Positions 1 to 7,877 of a DNA stretch of 64,000 nucleotides are shown here, piece after piece. Numbering within the stretch: the stretch's first letter is position 1; each line of letters begins with the position of its first letter. Source of the stretch: Anaerovorax odorimutans (GTDB lineage: Bacteria; Bacillota; Clostridia; Peptostreptococcales; Anaerovoracaceae); assembly GCF_024459955.1 (NCBI RefSeq), contig NZ_JANFXK010000008.1, positions 1 to 64,000 of the forward strand, read 5' to 3'. The translations under genes and the position numbers were made by a program. The notes under the pieces were generated by a model that saw only the letters and a program-made list of their open reading frames with translations, was not told the origin of the DNA and ran no database searches.

Positions 1-65
1 GGAGGACTACAATTTGTCGCTTAAATTCCTTTACGAAATTTTCTTTGAAAAACAATCCAAACCAG

Positions 66-98
66 CTTTGTAAAAGGGCGAAACGCCCTTTTACAAAG
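66..98. repeat. Perfect 15-bp inverted repeat
   Basis: Arms CTTTGTAAAAGGGCG (66-80) and its exact complement (84-98) flank a 3-nt AAA loop. There is no T-run after it on either strand, so it does not look like a simple terminator. It lies at the start of gene-free DNA and may be the end of a small mobile or REP-like element. Confidence 0.8.
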
Positions 99-180
99 GA
101 GACAGTTTCTCAAGTGAATTCCCTTCGCAAAAAGGGACATTTTCTCAAGTTATTGACAACCATAGGGACAGTGGTTGTGG
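99..180. repeat. Short direct repeats resembling REP/RAYT-type termini
   Basis: Two imperfect copies of a GACA(G/T)TTTCTCAAGT word occur about 35 bp apart (102-117 and 136-151), and a further GGGACAGTG word follows at 166-174. Repeated GGGACA words of this kind often border REP-associated transposase elements in Firmicutes; that link is my inference, since no transposase gene is visible in the window. Confidence 0.35.
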
Positions 181-224
181 CTGGGGAAATTTGGTATGTA
201 TGGGGCGAATAGGTGTTAGTAGAG

Positions 225-400
225 GCCTGCGATGAAGGCTGCGGCACCGGGCGCAGGAAGTAGCTGCGGGAACGGGTCGCGGCAAGGAAATGCGAGGAGC
301 GGTTGCTGGAATGGCTGCGGCACTGGGCCGCGATACCCGGCGGCGGGAAGGGGTTGTGGGAAGCGGTCGTAGCACTGAGTTGCAGGTTTGACGAGGTATG
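225..400. repeat. GC-rich imperfect repeat tract, no gene
   Basis: This stretch is far richer in G than its surroundings and contains two similar units beginning GGCTGCGGCAC(C/T)GGG, about 80 bp apart (near 238 and 318). Open frames here on the minus strand have a low-complexity Arg/Pro/Ala composition, no ribosome site and no recognisable domain, so I do not call a gene. No gene can be supported anywhere in 1-1197. Confidence 0.4.
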
Positions 401-497
401 CGGCTGCTCAAGTTAAATAATTGCGCATTACGATAGTCTCTCCTATTTCCCCAAGAAACATCCGGGAGTCCAAGCCTTTTTAAGTAATATACGCATT

Positions 498-705
498 TTA
501 TTCAACAAGCGACCTATTTCGCCTTAGTTGTTGATGCAATTCCAAGGGTTGCGGCCTCTGCACCGGTTCCGATCTACATATTTGATCGGGTTTCTGCGCC
601 CGTATGCCCCGCAGCCTTGAAAAAAGGTCAACAAGAACACGATTCTTCCCTGCATGTTGATAAAAATAGCAATTTGCCCTTTTGGACGGCTTCTCATATG
701 GCCGA
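498..705. repeat. Dispersed structured repeat, copy A
   Basis: This segment is clearly homologous to 39711-39912 (copy B). Long identical blocks include CCTTGAAAAAAGGTCAACAA and GTTGATAAAAATAGCAATTTG. Each copy holds two successive hairpins that both use a TCAACAA / TTGTTGA-type arm. No transposase or terminal target duplication is visible. It may be a small non-autonomous element or a structured-RNA repeat. Confidence 0.75.
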
Positions 706-779
706 TTATGGGTCGATTCCTGTTGCGCCGCCGGGCCGCGTGAAAAGCTTGCGGTAGAAGCCTCTGGGATGAGGGCGGA

Positions 780-905
780 GGTAACTTTTCCTTCACATCG
801 ACGCCTGACAGAAAGATGGCCCGGCGCTTTTTGCTTTGATATTAGGCTGGAGCGGATAAAACGTGTGGGTTTGCGGGCTTTGCGGGTTTATTTTGGGGAA
901 AATTC
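780..905. repeat. Possible degenerate copy of the 190-bp element
   Basis: Scattered blocks match, in order, the repeat at 6365-6534 and 7562-7730: GGTAACTTTTC near 780, then a GATGGCCCGGCGC block near 817 (GCCCTGCG-like in the intact copies), then a GTGTGGGTTTG block near 864. The blocks are separated by diverged sequence, so this may be an old copy. Confidence 0.3.
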
Positions 906-1056
906 TACTTAAGATTGGCCACCAAGGACAAGAAACGTTGGAAAAAGATCCGCTTTTACCTCTTTTTTGAGACGAAAGATCCGAAAACAATTTAGTGCGT
1001 TACAATGCGAAACCGGGCAGACAGTTCTTCCTGGCAGAACCCGAACCGGATGCGGC

Positions 1057-1095
1057 AAAAATTGGTTTTGGATTTGCGACCAAATTCCAATTTTT
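1057..1095. repeat. Inverted repeat, 9-bp arms
   Basis: AAAAATTGG (1057-1065) and CCAATTTTT (1087-1095) form a perfect 9-bp stem with a 21-nt loop. It lies downstream of the ABC-transporter operon and could be a secondary terminator or an RNA 3'-end stabiliser. Confidence 0.4.
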
Positions 1096-1121
1096 CCGGT
1101 AAATCCTGCCACTATTGTCCC

Positions 1122-1157
1122 TAAAGAAACTCCTTGGTCGCAGATCAGCCAAGGAGG
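1122..1157 (-). terminator. Rho-independent terminator of the ABC transporter operon
   Basis: On the minus strand CTCCTTGG and CCAAGGAG form an 8-bp stem, followed by the T-rich TTTCTTTA. It lies about 40 bp after the stop codon of the fused ATPase gene, the last gene of the operon. Confidence 0.6.
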
Positions 1158-1197
1158 GCTCCCATATACAGGGTTATGAAAATTTTTCGCTGAAGAG

Positions 1198-2634
1198 TCA
1201 GACGCCCATTTCGACAATTCGGTCGCTGATATGATTCACCATCGGCAGGTCGTGGGCGATAAAGAGAATGGTCAGGTTCCGTTCTTCCTGCAATCTGCGG
1301 AACAGATGGACGATCTGCGCCTGAGTGGAAATATCCAGCGAGGAAATGGGTTCGTCGGCGACGATAAATTCCGGGTCTACGCTGATGGCTCTGGCAATGG
1401 CCGCACGCTGTCTCTGGCCGCCGGAAACGTCATAAGGATGGCGCTCCATCAGCGCAGGGTCCAGTTCGACCTGTTCCATCAGACGTGCTATCCGCTCTGC
1501 CTCCGGCTGTTTCCCCTCGGCTATCCGCAGCGGTTCGCCGATAATCTGCCCGATGGTCATACGGGGATTGAAGGCGGAATCCGAGTCCTGAAAGATCATC
1601 TGTCTCCAGTTCTTCGATTTTTTTTCGTTGAAAAAACGGATCTCTCCTCCCGTAGGTTCGTAGATTCCCATGAGGCATCTGGCCAGGGTCGATTTGCCGC
1701 AGCCCGACGGTCCGACCAATCCCAAAATCTCTCCTTTATAAATATCCAGCGAAAAACCGTCCAGCGCTTTGTGAATGGCATGCCGGCCTAAGGAAAAATA
1801 TTTTTTCAGATCACGCACTTCCGCCAGCGGGGAATCGAAGCTCTGCCGGCTGTGCTTGTGGCTGTGGCCCCGGCCCTTTCCATAGTCCAGATAGCCCAAC
1901 AGCTTTTTCGTATATGGGTTCTGAGGCCTGCTGAAAACCTGTTCCACCGGTCCGGTCTCCACAATGTTTCCGTCTTTCATGATCGCTACTCTGTCGGCGA
2001 TATCCTCCACCAGGCTCAGATCATGGGTAATGAAAATTGTAGCAATGTCGATCTTTTTCAGCAGCTTCAAGATCTGCTCCTGCGTACCTGCGTCCAGGGA
2101 AGTGGTTGGCTCGTCGGCCAGGAGGATCTTTGGATCTCCTGCCAGCGCAATGGCGATGGCAATCCGCTGGCGCATACCGCCGGAAAAATGGTGGGGCATC
2201 TGGTCATAGCGCTGCTGGGGGTGGTCGATTTCTACAAGGCGCATCAGCTCCAGGGCTCTTGCTTTTGGGTCCTCTGCGCGGCCTTCCGCAGCCTCTGCGA
2301 TCTGTCGTCCCACTGACATGGTGGGATCCAGCGAACTCATGGGATCCTGGAAAATCATCGCCACGTCCCTCCCCCGATAAGGAACCATTTCCTTTTCTCC
2401 AAAAGGAACAAGATCCTGCCCCGAAAGCAGGATCTCCCCCTCTTTTATCCGTCCCCTTTCACAGAGGATTTTCAGCATGCTTTTGCAAAGTACCGTTTTG
2501 CCGCAGCCGGACTCGCCCACCAGAGCCAGAGTTTCCCCCTGCGCCAGGGAGAGAGAGACTCCCTTAACCGCAGTCAGCTCTCCCTGTGGGGTTTCAAAAG
2601 CTACTATTAAATTGTTGATGGTCAGTATATCCAT
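1198..2634 (-). CDS. Fused two-domain ABC transporter ATPase (nickel/peptide uptake, NikD-NikE-like)
   Basis: This single 478-aa chain carries both ATPases of a nickel/oligopeptide-type importer and would power the two permeases encoded just upstream. Domain 1 has Walker A GESGCGKT at 40-47, signature FSGGMRQR at 150-157 and Walker B ending ADEP at about 173-176. Domain 2 has Walker A GPSGCGKS at 308-315, signature VSGGQRQR at 403-410 and a second ADEP at 426-429. Both H-loops are present. The linker at about 255-263 is His-rich, which could bind metal. The second domain stops soon after its D-loop/H-loop region, shorter than free-standing DppF/NikE. Its ATG overlaps the substrate-binding-protein stop by 1 nt. 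Substrate class is inferred; peptide remains possible. Confidence 0.9.
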   Translation of the reverse strand: MDILTINNLIVAFETPQGELTAVKGVSLSLAQGETLALVGESGCGKTVLCKSMLKILCERGRIKEGEILLSGQDLVPFGEKEMVPYRGRDVAMIFQDPMSSLDPTMSVGRQIAEAAEGRAEDPKARALELMRLVEIDHPQQRYDQMPHHFSGGMRQRIAIAIALAGDPKILLADEPTTSLDAGTQEQILKLLKKIDIATIFITHDLSLVEDIADRVAIMKDGNIVETGPVEQVFSRPQNPYTKKLLGYLDYGKGRGHSHKHSRQSFDSPLAEVRDLKKYFSLGRHAIHKALDGFSLDIYKGEILGLVGPSGCGKSTLARCLMGIYEPTGGEIRFFNEKKSKNWRQMIFQDSDSAFNPRMTIGQIIGEPLRIAEGKQPEAERIARLMEQVELDPALMERHPYDVSGGQRQRAAIARAISVDPEFIVADEPISSLDISTQAQIVHLFRRLQEERNLTILFIAHDLPMVNHISDRIVEMGV

Positions 2635-4178
2635 TACTCAATGTCCCAATCGTAAATATTCCAGAATATCCCTACTCCGTGATGTCCCAAAACCGTATCT
2701 TTGGTAATTCCGGTAATATTGGCTTTGCCTGCGTAAATAGCGTCAATATATGCAATAAAGGTATACGCCGGATCTTTAGCCAGTTCGGTCTGGAAATCTT
2801 TGTACAGCGGCAGTCTTTCTTTCTGGTCTTCCTTTTCTCTTGCCTGCTGGAGCAGCTTATCGACTTTGGCGTTGGAATAGCCGTTATAGTTGGCGCCTTT
2901 ATCGGTTCCAAACACTTTGTAGGTGTGGTCATCGGGATCAAAGGGACTGCCCCATCCAATCAGGAAAGCCTCCTGGCCCGCCCAATCCGTCTCGGCCGGT
3001 GTTTTCACGTCCACCTTAGCTCCGATATCGTTGAGATTCTGCGCGCAAATGTTGGCCATATCGACACGCACCTGGTCACCCTGGCTGCAATTAATCGTGA
3101 ATTCCAGCTTCTGTCCCTTCTTGGCGTAGATTCCGTCATCGCCCTTTTTCCAGCCGGCTTTTTCCAGCAGCTTTTTTGTCTTAGCCGGATTGTAAGCATA
3201 TTTCTCTACGTTCTCATTGTTGTACAGACCCATCTGCAGAGGTGAATAAGCAGTCTGCCCATGTCCCAGCAGCACGCTCTTGATGATGGCGTCTCTGTCA
3301 ATGGCATAGCTGAGCGCAGTTGGAAGTTCACGGTTGTTCTTAAATAAAGGGTTGTTGAAATTATACATGATTCCGCGGTAATCGGCGGTTTTCATGCTGT
3401 ACACTTTGAAATCCTCTTTGCCTTCAAACTCTTCCATTGCCTTCGGCGTGATCTGGGCAAAATCCAGTTCTCCGGACTGCAGCTGCAGCGCCTTGGCATC
3501 GGAGTCCTCCACGATCTTGAAAATTACTTTGTCAATCTTGGGCGCTCCCAGGTAAAAATCTTCGTTTTTCTCCAGGGTGATTGCCTGCCCTTTGTCCCAG
3601 GCTGTCAACTTGTAAGGGCCTGCTCCTACAGGCTTCTGATTGAATTCATCCGCGGCAAGATCCTTTCCTTCCAAAAGATGCTTCGGCAGGATGCCGATGG
3701 TCAGATAGTCCAGCATGGCAACATTGGGCGCTTTCATGCTGATCTTTACAGTCTGGTCGTCTGCAGCCTCTACCTTTGTGACGTCTTCAAAGTTGGAAGC
3801 GTTTTCCGATCCATTGTCCGGGTTCATGATCGCTTCGATGGTAAATTTCACATCCTCAGCAGTAAGGGGCTCTCCGTCATGGAATTTCAGTCCCTCTCTC
3901 AGCTTAAAGGTATAGGTATTGGTCTTTTTATCAAAGGACCATTCCTCAGCAGCTCCGGGAGCCACTTCATCTTTTTCATTATGGGTGGTCAGTCCCAGGA
4001 AGATCAGGGAATTGATCTCGCCGTGTTCGTACAGTGCCGGATTGATGGCCGTGTAGTCATTGCTTCCGTATACCAGTGTTTTGCCGTCCTTTGATTCCTC
4101 ATTGCTGTTGCTGCCGCAGCCTGCCAGAATTCCTACTGTCAGGATCAGCGCCAAAAGCAGACATAATTTTTTCTTCAT
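2634..4178 (-). CDS. Extracellular solute-binding lipoprotein, SBP_bac_5 family (nickel/peptide)
   Basis: Binds the substrate outside the membrane and delivers it to the ABC permeases. The 514-aa protein starts at the ATG at 4178, preceded by AAGGAGAGAGAAC; an in-frame start 7 codons earlier has no good ribosome site. The N-terminus is a lipoprotein signal: Lys-rich start, hydrophobic run, then a lipobox ending AGC with Cys at about residue 20. The body has the family-5 hallmarks, including the GLKFHDGEPLTAEDVKFT-type motif near residue 97. It lies between the permease genes and the ATPase gene. The fold is shared by dipeptide, oligopeptide and nickel-chelate binders, so the ligand cannot be fixed from sequence alone. 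Confidence 0.9.
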   Translation of the reverse strand: MKKKLCLLLALILTVGILAGCGSNSNEESKDGKTLVYGSNDYTAINPALYEHGEINSLIFLGLTTHNEKDEVAPGAAEEWSFDKKTNTYTFKLREGLKFHDGEPLTAEDVKFTIEAIMNPDNGSENASNFEDVTKVEAADDQTVKISMKAPNVAMLDYLTIGILPKHLLEGKDLAADEFNQKPVGAGPYKLTAWDKGQAITLEKNEDFYLGAPKIDKVIFKIVEDSDAKALQLQSGELDFAQITPKAMEEFEGKEDFKVYSMKTADYRGIMYNFNNPLFKNNRELPTALSYAIDRDAIIKSVLLGHGQTAYSPLQMGLYNNENVEKYAYNPAKTKKLLEKAGWKKGDDGIYAKKGQKLEFTINCSQGDQVRVDMANICAQNLNDIGAKVDVKTPAETDWAGQEAFLIGWGSPFDPDDHTYKVFGTDKGANYNGYSNAKVDKLLQQAREKEDQKERLPLYKDFQTELAKDPAYTFIAYIDAIYAGKANITGITKDTVLGHHGVGIFWNIYDWDIE

Positions 4179-4248
4179 GTTCTCTCTCCTTGCTCTCAAA
4201 CGATAACTTGTCTCTACTCTTTCTATTTCAAGACCTGCTTCCTGCAGG

Positions 4249-5061
4249 TTAAATCAATCGATCTCTGCGTCCCGTCGTTCTCAGGTATTCTCCGATCTCC
4301 GTGATGCAGATCAGGGTAATCACCAGGAACGCCCCCGGAATAATCAGAAGCCACCAGGCTCCGGTAAGCATGGCTTTCTGCGACAGGGACATGAGGCTCC
4401 CCCAGGAAACCACGCCGGTAGGCAATCCCAACCCCAAAAAGCTGAGGGTGGCCTCCGTTGCTATGGCGCTGCCCAAATTGGTGACAATCATAAACATAAT
4501 GGCGGACATAAAGTTGGGCATCAGATGATTCCAGAGGATATAGAAGAAGCCCGCGCCCATGGATCTGGCCGCCAGTACATATTCGGCCTCTCGCATCTGC
4601 CGCACCTCGCTGCGGACCATCTTGGCAACCGCCATCCAGCTGGTGATTCCCAAGACAATGCCGATGGAGAAAACAGTCGGTTCTCCCCAGATGGCCTGCA
4701 GAAAAATCACCAGCAGGATCTGCGGTATGCTCATAAGAATCTCCGTAAAGCGCATCATAAGGTCATCGATCCGCGGGCCCGCCAATCCTGAAAGACAGCC
4801 GTAAACAATTGCGATGGCTGTTGATATCAGGGTTGCAGTAAGGCCGATCATCAGGGAAAGCCTGCCGCCATGCCAGATGATGGCAAAAATGTCCCTGCCC
4901 AGAGTATCGGTCCCGAAAAGGTGAACCGCTGATGGCGCCTGGCTGACAGCGTCGGTGTTCATATAGTAAGGGTCCTGCCCGGACAAGACTCCGGCCAGAA
5001 GGCATCCGCCAGTGATGATCGCCAGAATTGTAATTGAAAGGTATGGGAGTTTCTTATTCAT
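4249..5061 (-). CDS. ABC transporter permease, DppC/NikC-like
   Basis: Second membrane subunit of the importer, 270 aa. It has an N-terminal membrane segment followed by a short periplasmic-type stretch containing FGTDTLGRDIFA, a hallmark of DppC/OppC/NikC proteins, and then about five more hydrophobic helices. The EAA loop for contact with the ATPase is near residues 160-180 (AREAEYVLAARSMGA-like). The start ATG follows GGAGGAAAGGCC and overlaps the preceding permease stop by 4 nt, so the two are probably translated in a coupled way. A 70-bp gap without an evident terminator separates it from the solute-binding-protein gene. Confidence 0.92.
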   Translation of the reverse strand: MNKKLPYLSITILAIITGGCLLAGVLSGQDPYYMNTDAVSQAPSAVHLFGTDTLGRDIFAIIWHGGRLSLMIGLTATLISTAIAIVYGCLSGLAGPRIDDLMMRFTEILMSIPQILLVIFLQAIWGEPTVFSIGIVLGITSWMAVAKMVRSEVRQMREAEYVLAARSMGAGFFYILWNHLMPNFMSAIMFMIVTNLGSAIATEATLSFLGLGLPTGVVSWGSLMSLSQKAMLTGAWWLLIIPGAFLVITLICITEIGEYLRTTGRRDRLI

Positions 5062-6038
5062 GGCCTTTCCTCCCTGATTTCTTCATATTTTATCCGCGGG
5101 TCCAGTTTCTCATTGATGACCTGCGCGATCATATTGGCTAAAACAACTGCCGCGCCTGTAATCAGACTGATCAGCATCAGCATATTGTAGTCGTGATATT
5201 GAGCGCTTTCCACCCCCAGCTCTCCCAGCCCGGGGTAGGAAAATACCATTTCCACCACATAAGCCCCTCCCAGCAGATGTGGCAGAAAAATCGCCATAAT
5301 GCTGATAACCGCAGGCATGATGTTTTTCAAACAGTGGCGGTAGATGATCCTGCGCTGCGTCAGACCTTTTACTCTGCACAGCAGAATGTATTCTTTTCGC
5401 ACTTCATCGGATAATTTATTCCGCATCAGATAGGCGCAGTACCAGAGATGGGATATCACAATGGCGCCGACCGGCAGCACCAGATGGCGCAGGGTCTCTC
5501 CTCCCCCAAGAGAATGGGCACCACTCTGGGGGAGAATTCCCAGTGTAACTGAAAAAAGCAAAATTAAAATCAGGGCTACAAAGAACTCAGGAATACTGTT
5601 GGCCGCGACTCCGACCTTGCAGATCAGGCGGTCCACGGCTTTTCCTTCATGGCGCACACAGAAGATGGCCAGCAAGAGCCCCAGGACAAAGATCAGCAGG
5701 AAGGAAACTCCTGCCAGACGTACTGTATTCTGATATACATCGGCAACCACCTGTGCTGCCGGCTGTTTGTAAATGTAAGAAATTCCAAAATCCCCGTGGA
5801 GCGCGTTGCCGGCCCAGCGAATGTACTGGGTCACCAGGGAATCGTTCAGTCCCAATCTCTCCCTGGCATGATCAAGCTGTTCTACGGACATTTTTTCCAC
5901 ACCTTCGCCGTAATAGGCCCGCAGTGGGTCTCCCGGAGCCAGGCGCGATACCAGAAAGACAAGAATCGAAAGCACAAAAATAGTCAGCGCCAGCTGGCCC
6001 GCTTTCTTTAATATGTAGATGCCTGTATGAGTTTTCAT
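5058..6038 (-). CDS. ABC transporter permease, DppB/NikB-like
   Basis: First gene of the importer operon, 326 aa. The N-terminal helix with VFLVSRLAPGDPL (about residues 30-42) is typical of DppB/OppB/NikB. Further helices and a PGLGEL motif near residue 270 also fit. I chose the ATG at 6038, placed 8-9 nt after AGGAAGG; a GTG two codons earlier is too close to that site. The leader upstream carries two hairpins (6060-6103 and 6124-6171). The order permease-permease-binding protein-fused ATPase suggests one transcript ending at the terminator near 1122-1157. Confidence 0.92.
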   Translation of the reverse strand: MKTHTGIYILKKAGQLALTIFVLSILVFLVSRLAPGDPLRAYYGEGVEKMSVEQLDHARERLGLNDSLVTQYIRWAGNALHGDFGISYIYKQPAAQVVADVYQNTVRLAGVSFLLIFVLGLLLAIFCVRHEGKAVDRLICKVGVAANSIPEFFVALILILLFSVTLGILPQSGAHSLGGGETLRHLVLPVGAIVISHLWYCAYLMRNKLSDEVRKEYILLCRVKGLTQRRIIYRHCLKNIMPAVISIMAIFLPHLLGGAYVVEMVFSYPGLGELGVESAQYHDYNMLMLISLITGAAVVLANMIAQVINEKLDPRIKYEEIREERP

Positions 6039-6059
6039 AGTCACTGCCTTCCTGTGCGA

Positions 6060-6103
6060 GACAAAGCCGCTCTCACCGATTCTTTTCAGCGGCAGACTTT
6101 GTC
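6060..6103 (-). promoter_or_regulatory. Leader hairpin before the ABC transporter operon
   Basis: GACAAAG pairs with CTTTGTC (7 bp), then, across a 3-nt bulge, GCCGCT pairs with AGCGGC. The hairpin ends about 22 nt before the permease start codon, just ahead of the ribosome site. It could control translation or protect the transcript. I do not recognise a named riboswitch in it. Confidence 0.4.
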
Positions 6104-6123
6104 AATATTTCCTGTATAATAAA

Positions 6124-6171
6124 AACCACAAAAATTAACGCCTGCGCGGGCAGGCACTAACCTTCGTGGTT
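6124..6171 (-). terminator. Terminator-like hairpin upstream of the ABC operon
   Basis: AACCAC/GTGGTT and GCCTGC/GCAGGC pair in a two-tier stem. On the minus strand it is followed by TTTTTATT. No minus-strand gene lies directly upstream until the broken nuclease gene at 6649, so it could end that transcript or act as an attenuator for the importer. Confidence 0.4.
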
Positions 6172-6364
6172 AAGTTTCGCAACACTTCTTGTGTTTTCTT
6201 CTTTGTTATTGTAGCAATGCGGCCTCCATATGTCAAGAAAAATCTGGATTTTTGTTTTGGATGCGGCGGATGGCAGTTCCCTGCAGCGGGCCTGGCCGAC
6301 TGGCGGGCCGGCAGGGTCAGCGGGCAGTACCCGGAACCCATCGGTCCGTCGCTTGCTGGCGACC

Positions 6365-6534
6365 GCGGTAACTTTTCTCGAAAATGGCCCTGCGTTTACG
6401 CAAAGTTGTGGGTTTGGAGGCCCTCTGGCAGACAAAAAAGCGACAATTTCTCTTTTTTCAGGTTTCCAGGCCCGCAAACCGTTGAAAAGTGCGTAACTTT
6501 TCCAAAAAATTTCTCAAAGTTACCGCTGGGCCCT
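6365..6534. repeat. MITE-like element, copy 1, with inverted ends
   Basis: The segment starts GCGGTAACTTTTCTCGAAAA and ends AAATTTCTCAAAGTTACCGC, so its termini are an 11-bp inverted repeat (GCGGTAACTTT / AAAGTTACCGC) with further partial pairing inside. It is nearly identical to 7562-7730 in the same orientation, with only two substitutions seen. It has no coding capacity. The rest of 6172-6648 shows no gene. Confidence 0.75.
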
Positions 6535-6648
6535 CAAGCCAAGGCTAAGCACAGCAGCCAGCTGCGGCACATAACGCCTGGCGGCGGACATCCTCTGATT
6601 GACAAAAGCTTTCCGCCCTTGCAGCTTTAGCTGCCGCAGGCACTTCCT

Positions 6649-7452
6649 CTACGAAAAATAAGTGTCAACCCGCTCTTTAATATGCTTGAAGGTGAGCGGA
6701 AACGCTTTCGTTTCCCAAGTCATGATTAAGTTGTCACCCAGCTTATATCCCCACTGTGCATACACTCTCAGCTTTTCCATTGCATCTGCTGCATACTCCG
6801 GATCATCCATCTTTCCAAAATGTTCCCAAAAGATCTGTTTTCGATGAACGGGATGGACTGCGCAGAAATCAGGATAGTAGCAATGTTTCCCCAATAGCAG
6901 TCTCGGTTCATAGCGGAAAACGATTTGCTCCCTCTCCAGGACGGTGGCAATTTCCGATTCCGCTTTTGAGCGAGTAAGGAGACCGCCTTCCGATTCGTAG
7001 ATTAGGCTCTCAGGATGAACAGTATTGCGGGCATAGGAACGGGCTGCCCAGTCCGCAGGGTTAATATCGCCATCCAAAAGGAATTCCCAATAATCCAGCC
7101 CGCCATAATAAAGAGGCAGCGCCTTTTCCAGCTTCGCCGTATCATAAAGCTCCAGCTGTTCAAGGGCTCTGCTGCAAGCCCGGAGGTTTTTCCTTAAAGC
7201 AGGCAGCGCCTTTACGATATATTGCCGCTCCTTCAACTCATGAATCAGCCTCTCTGACCCTGATACACAATCAGGTATTAAAATCTGTCCTTTTCTTCCC
7301 TGAATTCTCACAGCCCGATAATACTTCCCCCTTTTTTATACCAGGCTCCCCTCTGGTAACTGCGTTTGCCGAAGCTCCAAATGACGGATCAGTTTTTTAT
7401 ATCGTTTCTGCTCTTCTTCTAGCAAACGCATTAATTCCCATTGTTTATACAT
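6649..7452 (-). pseudogene. PD-(D/E)XK nuclease-like protein interrupted by an in-frame TAA
   Basis: Two open frames, 7339-7452 (38 codons from an ATG with AAGGGGGATTGG before it) and 6649-7335, are in the same frame and separated only by a TAA at 7336-7338. Reading through would give a single protein of about 267 codons. The N-terminal part is a short charged helix; the junction region reads GSLV-stop-KRGKYYRAV. The C-terminal part has a nuclease-like core: an acidic helix (RSKAESEIA), a strand with YPDF, then a WEHFGKMD motif; it resembles restriction-fold proteins of Clostridia, although the usual ExK is not evident. The downstream part could still be made from an internal start, but with no good ribosome site. 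It sits exactly between two copies of the 190-bp repeat. Function unknown. Confidence 0.65.
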
Positions 7453-7561
7453 CCAATCCCCCTTGATTTTTATTTGTAAATTTATTCCATTATATATAAA
7501 TTTTACATATTTTGCAAGAGGAATTTTGTAAATAGTTGGGCAGGTCACCGCCTAGTGGTGA

Positions 7562-7730
7562 CTGCGGTAACTTTTCTCGAAAATAGCCCTGCGTTTACGC
7601 AAAGTTGTGGGTTTGGAGGTCCTCTGGCAGACAAAAAAGCGACAATTTCTCTTTTTTCAGGTTTCCAGGCCCGCAAACCGTTGAAAAGTGCGTAACTTTT
7701 CCAAAAAATTTCTCAAAGTTACCGCTCGAG
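7562..7730. repeat. MITE-like element, copy 2
   Basis: Direct repeat of 6365-6534 with the same inverted ends. Homology runs a little further on both sides: before the element (GCTTGCTGGCGACC versus a related sequence) and after it (CAAGGCTAAGCACAGCAGCCAG in both). Copies 1 and 2 are 1.2 kb apart in the same orientation and bracket the broken nuclease gene. The remaining DNA in 7453-7877 holds only this copy, a perfect 8-bp hairpin (7799-7818) and the malic enzyme terminator. Confidence 0.75.
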
Positions 7731-7831
7731 CCAGATCCAAGGCTAAGCACAGCAGCCAGGAGGGCCTTAACCAGCCCTCTCTGTCAAAAAAACAGAACGC
7801 AGCAGCCAAAGCTGCTGCGCACCATACTAAG

Positions 7832-7864
7832 AAAAAAAGCTGCCGCATCAACGCGGCAGCTTTT
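7832..7864 (-). terminator. Terminator after the malic enzyme gene
   Basis: On the minus strand AAAAGCTGCCGC, a short loop, and GCGGCAGCTTTTTTT form a strong GC stem with a T-run, starting 14 bp after the stop codon. Confidence 0.85.
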
Positions 7865-7877
7865 CATCATCTCTTCA

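Noticed and set aside
145-411. Minus-strand frame of 88 codons near the left edge
   Set aside because: Arg/Pro/Ala low-complexity product of a GC-rich repeat tract, no ribosome site.
524-796. Minus-strand frame of 90 codons across dispersed repeat A
   Set aside because: Copy B of the same repeat has stops in the matching frame, so it is not a conserved gene.
7336-7338. Recoded stop (selenocysteine or pyrrolysine) in the nuclease-like gene
   Set aside because: The stop is TAA, whereas those systems use TGA and TAG. No recoding element was seen.
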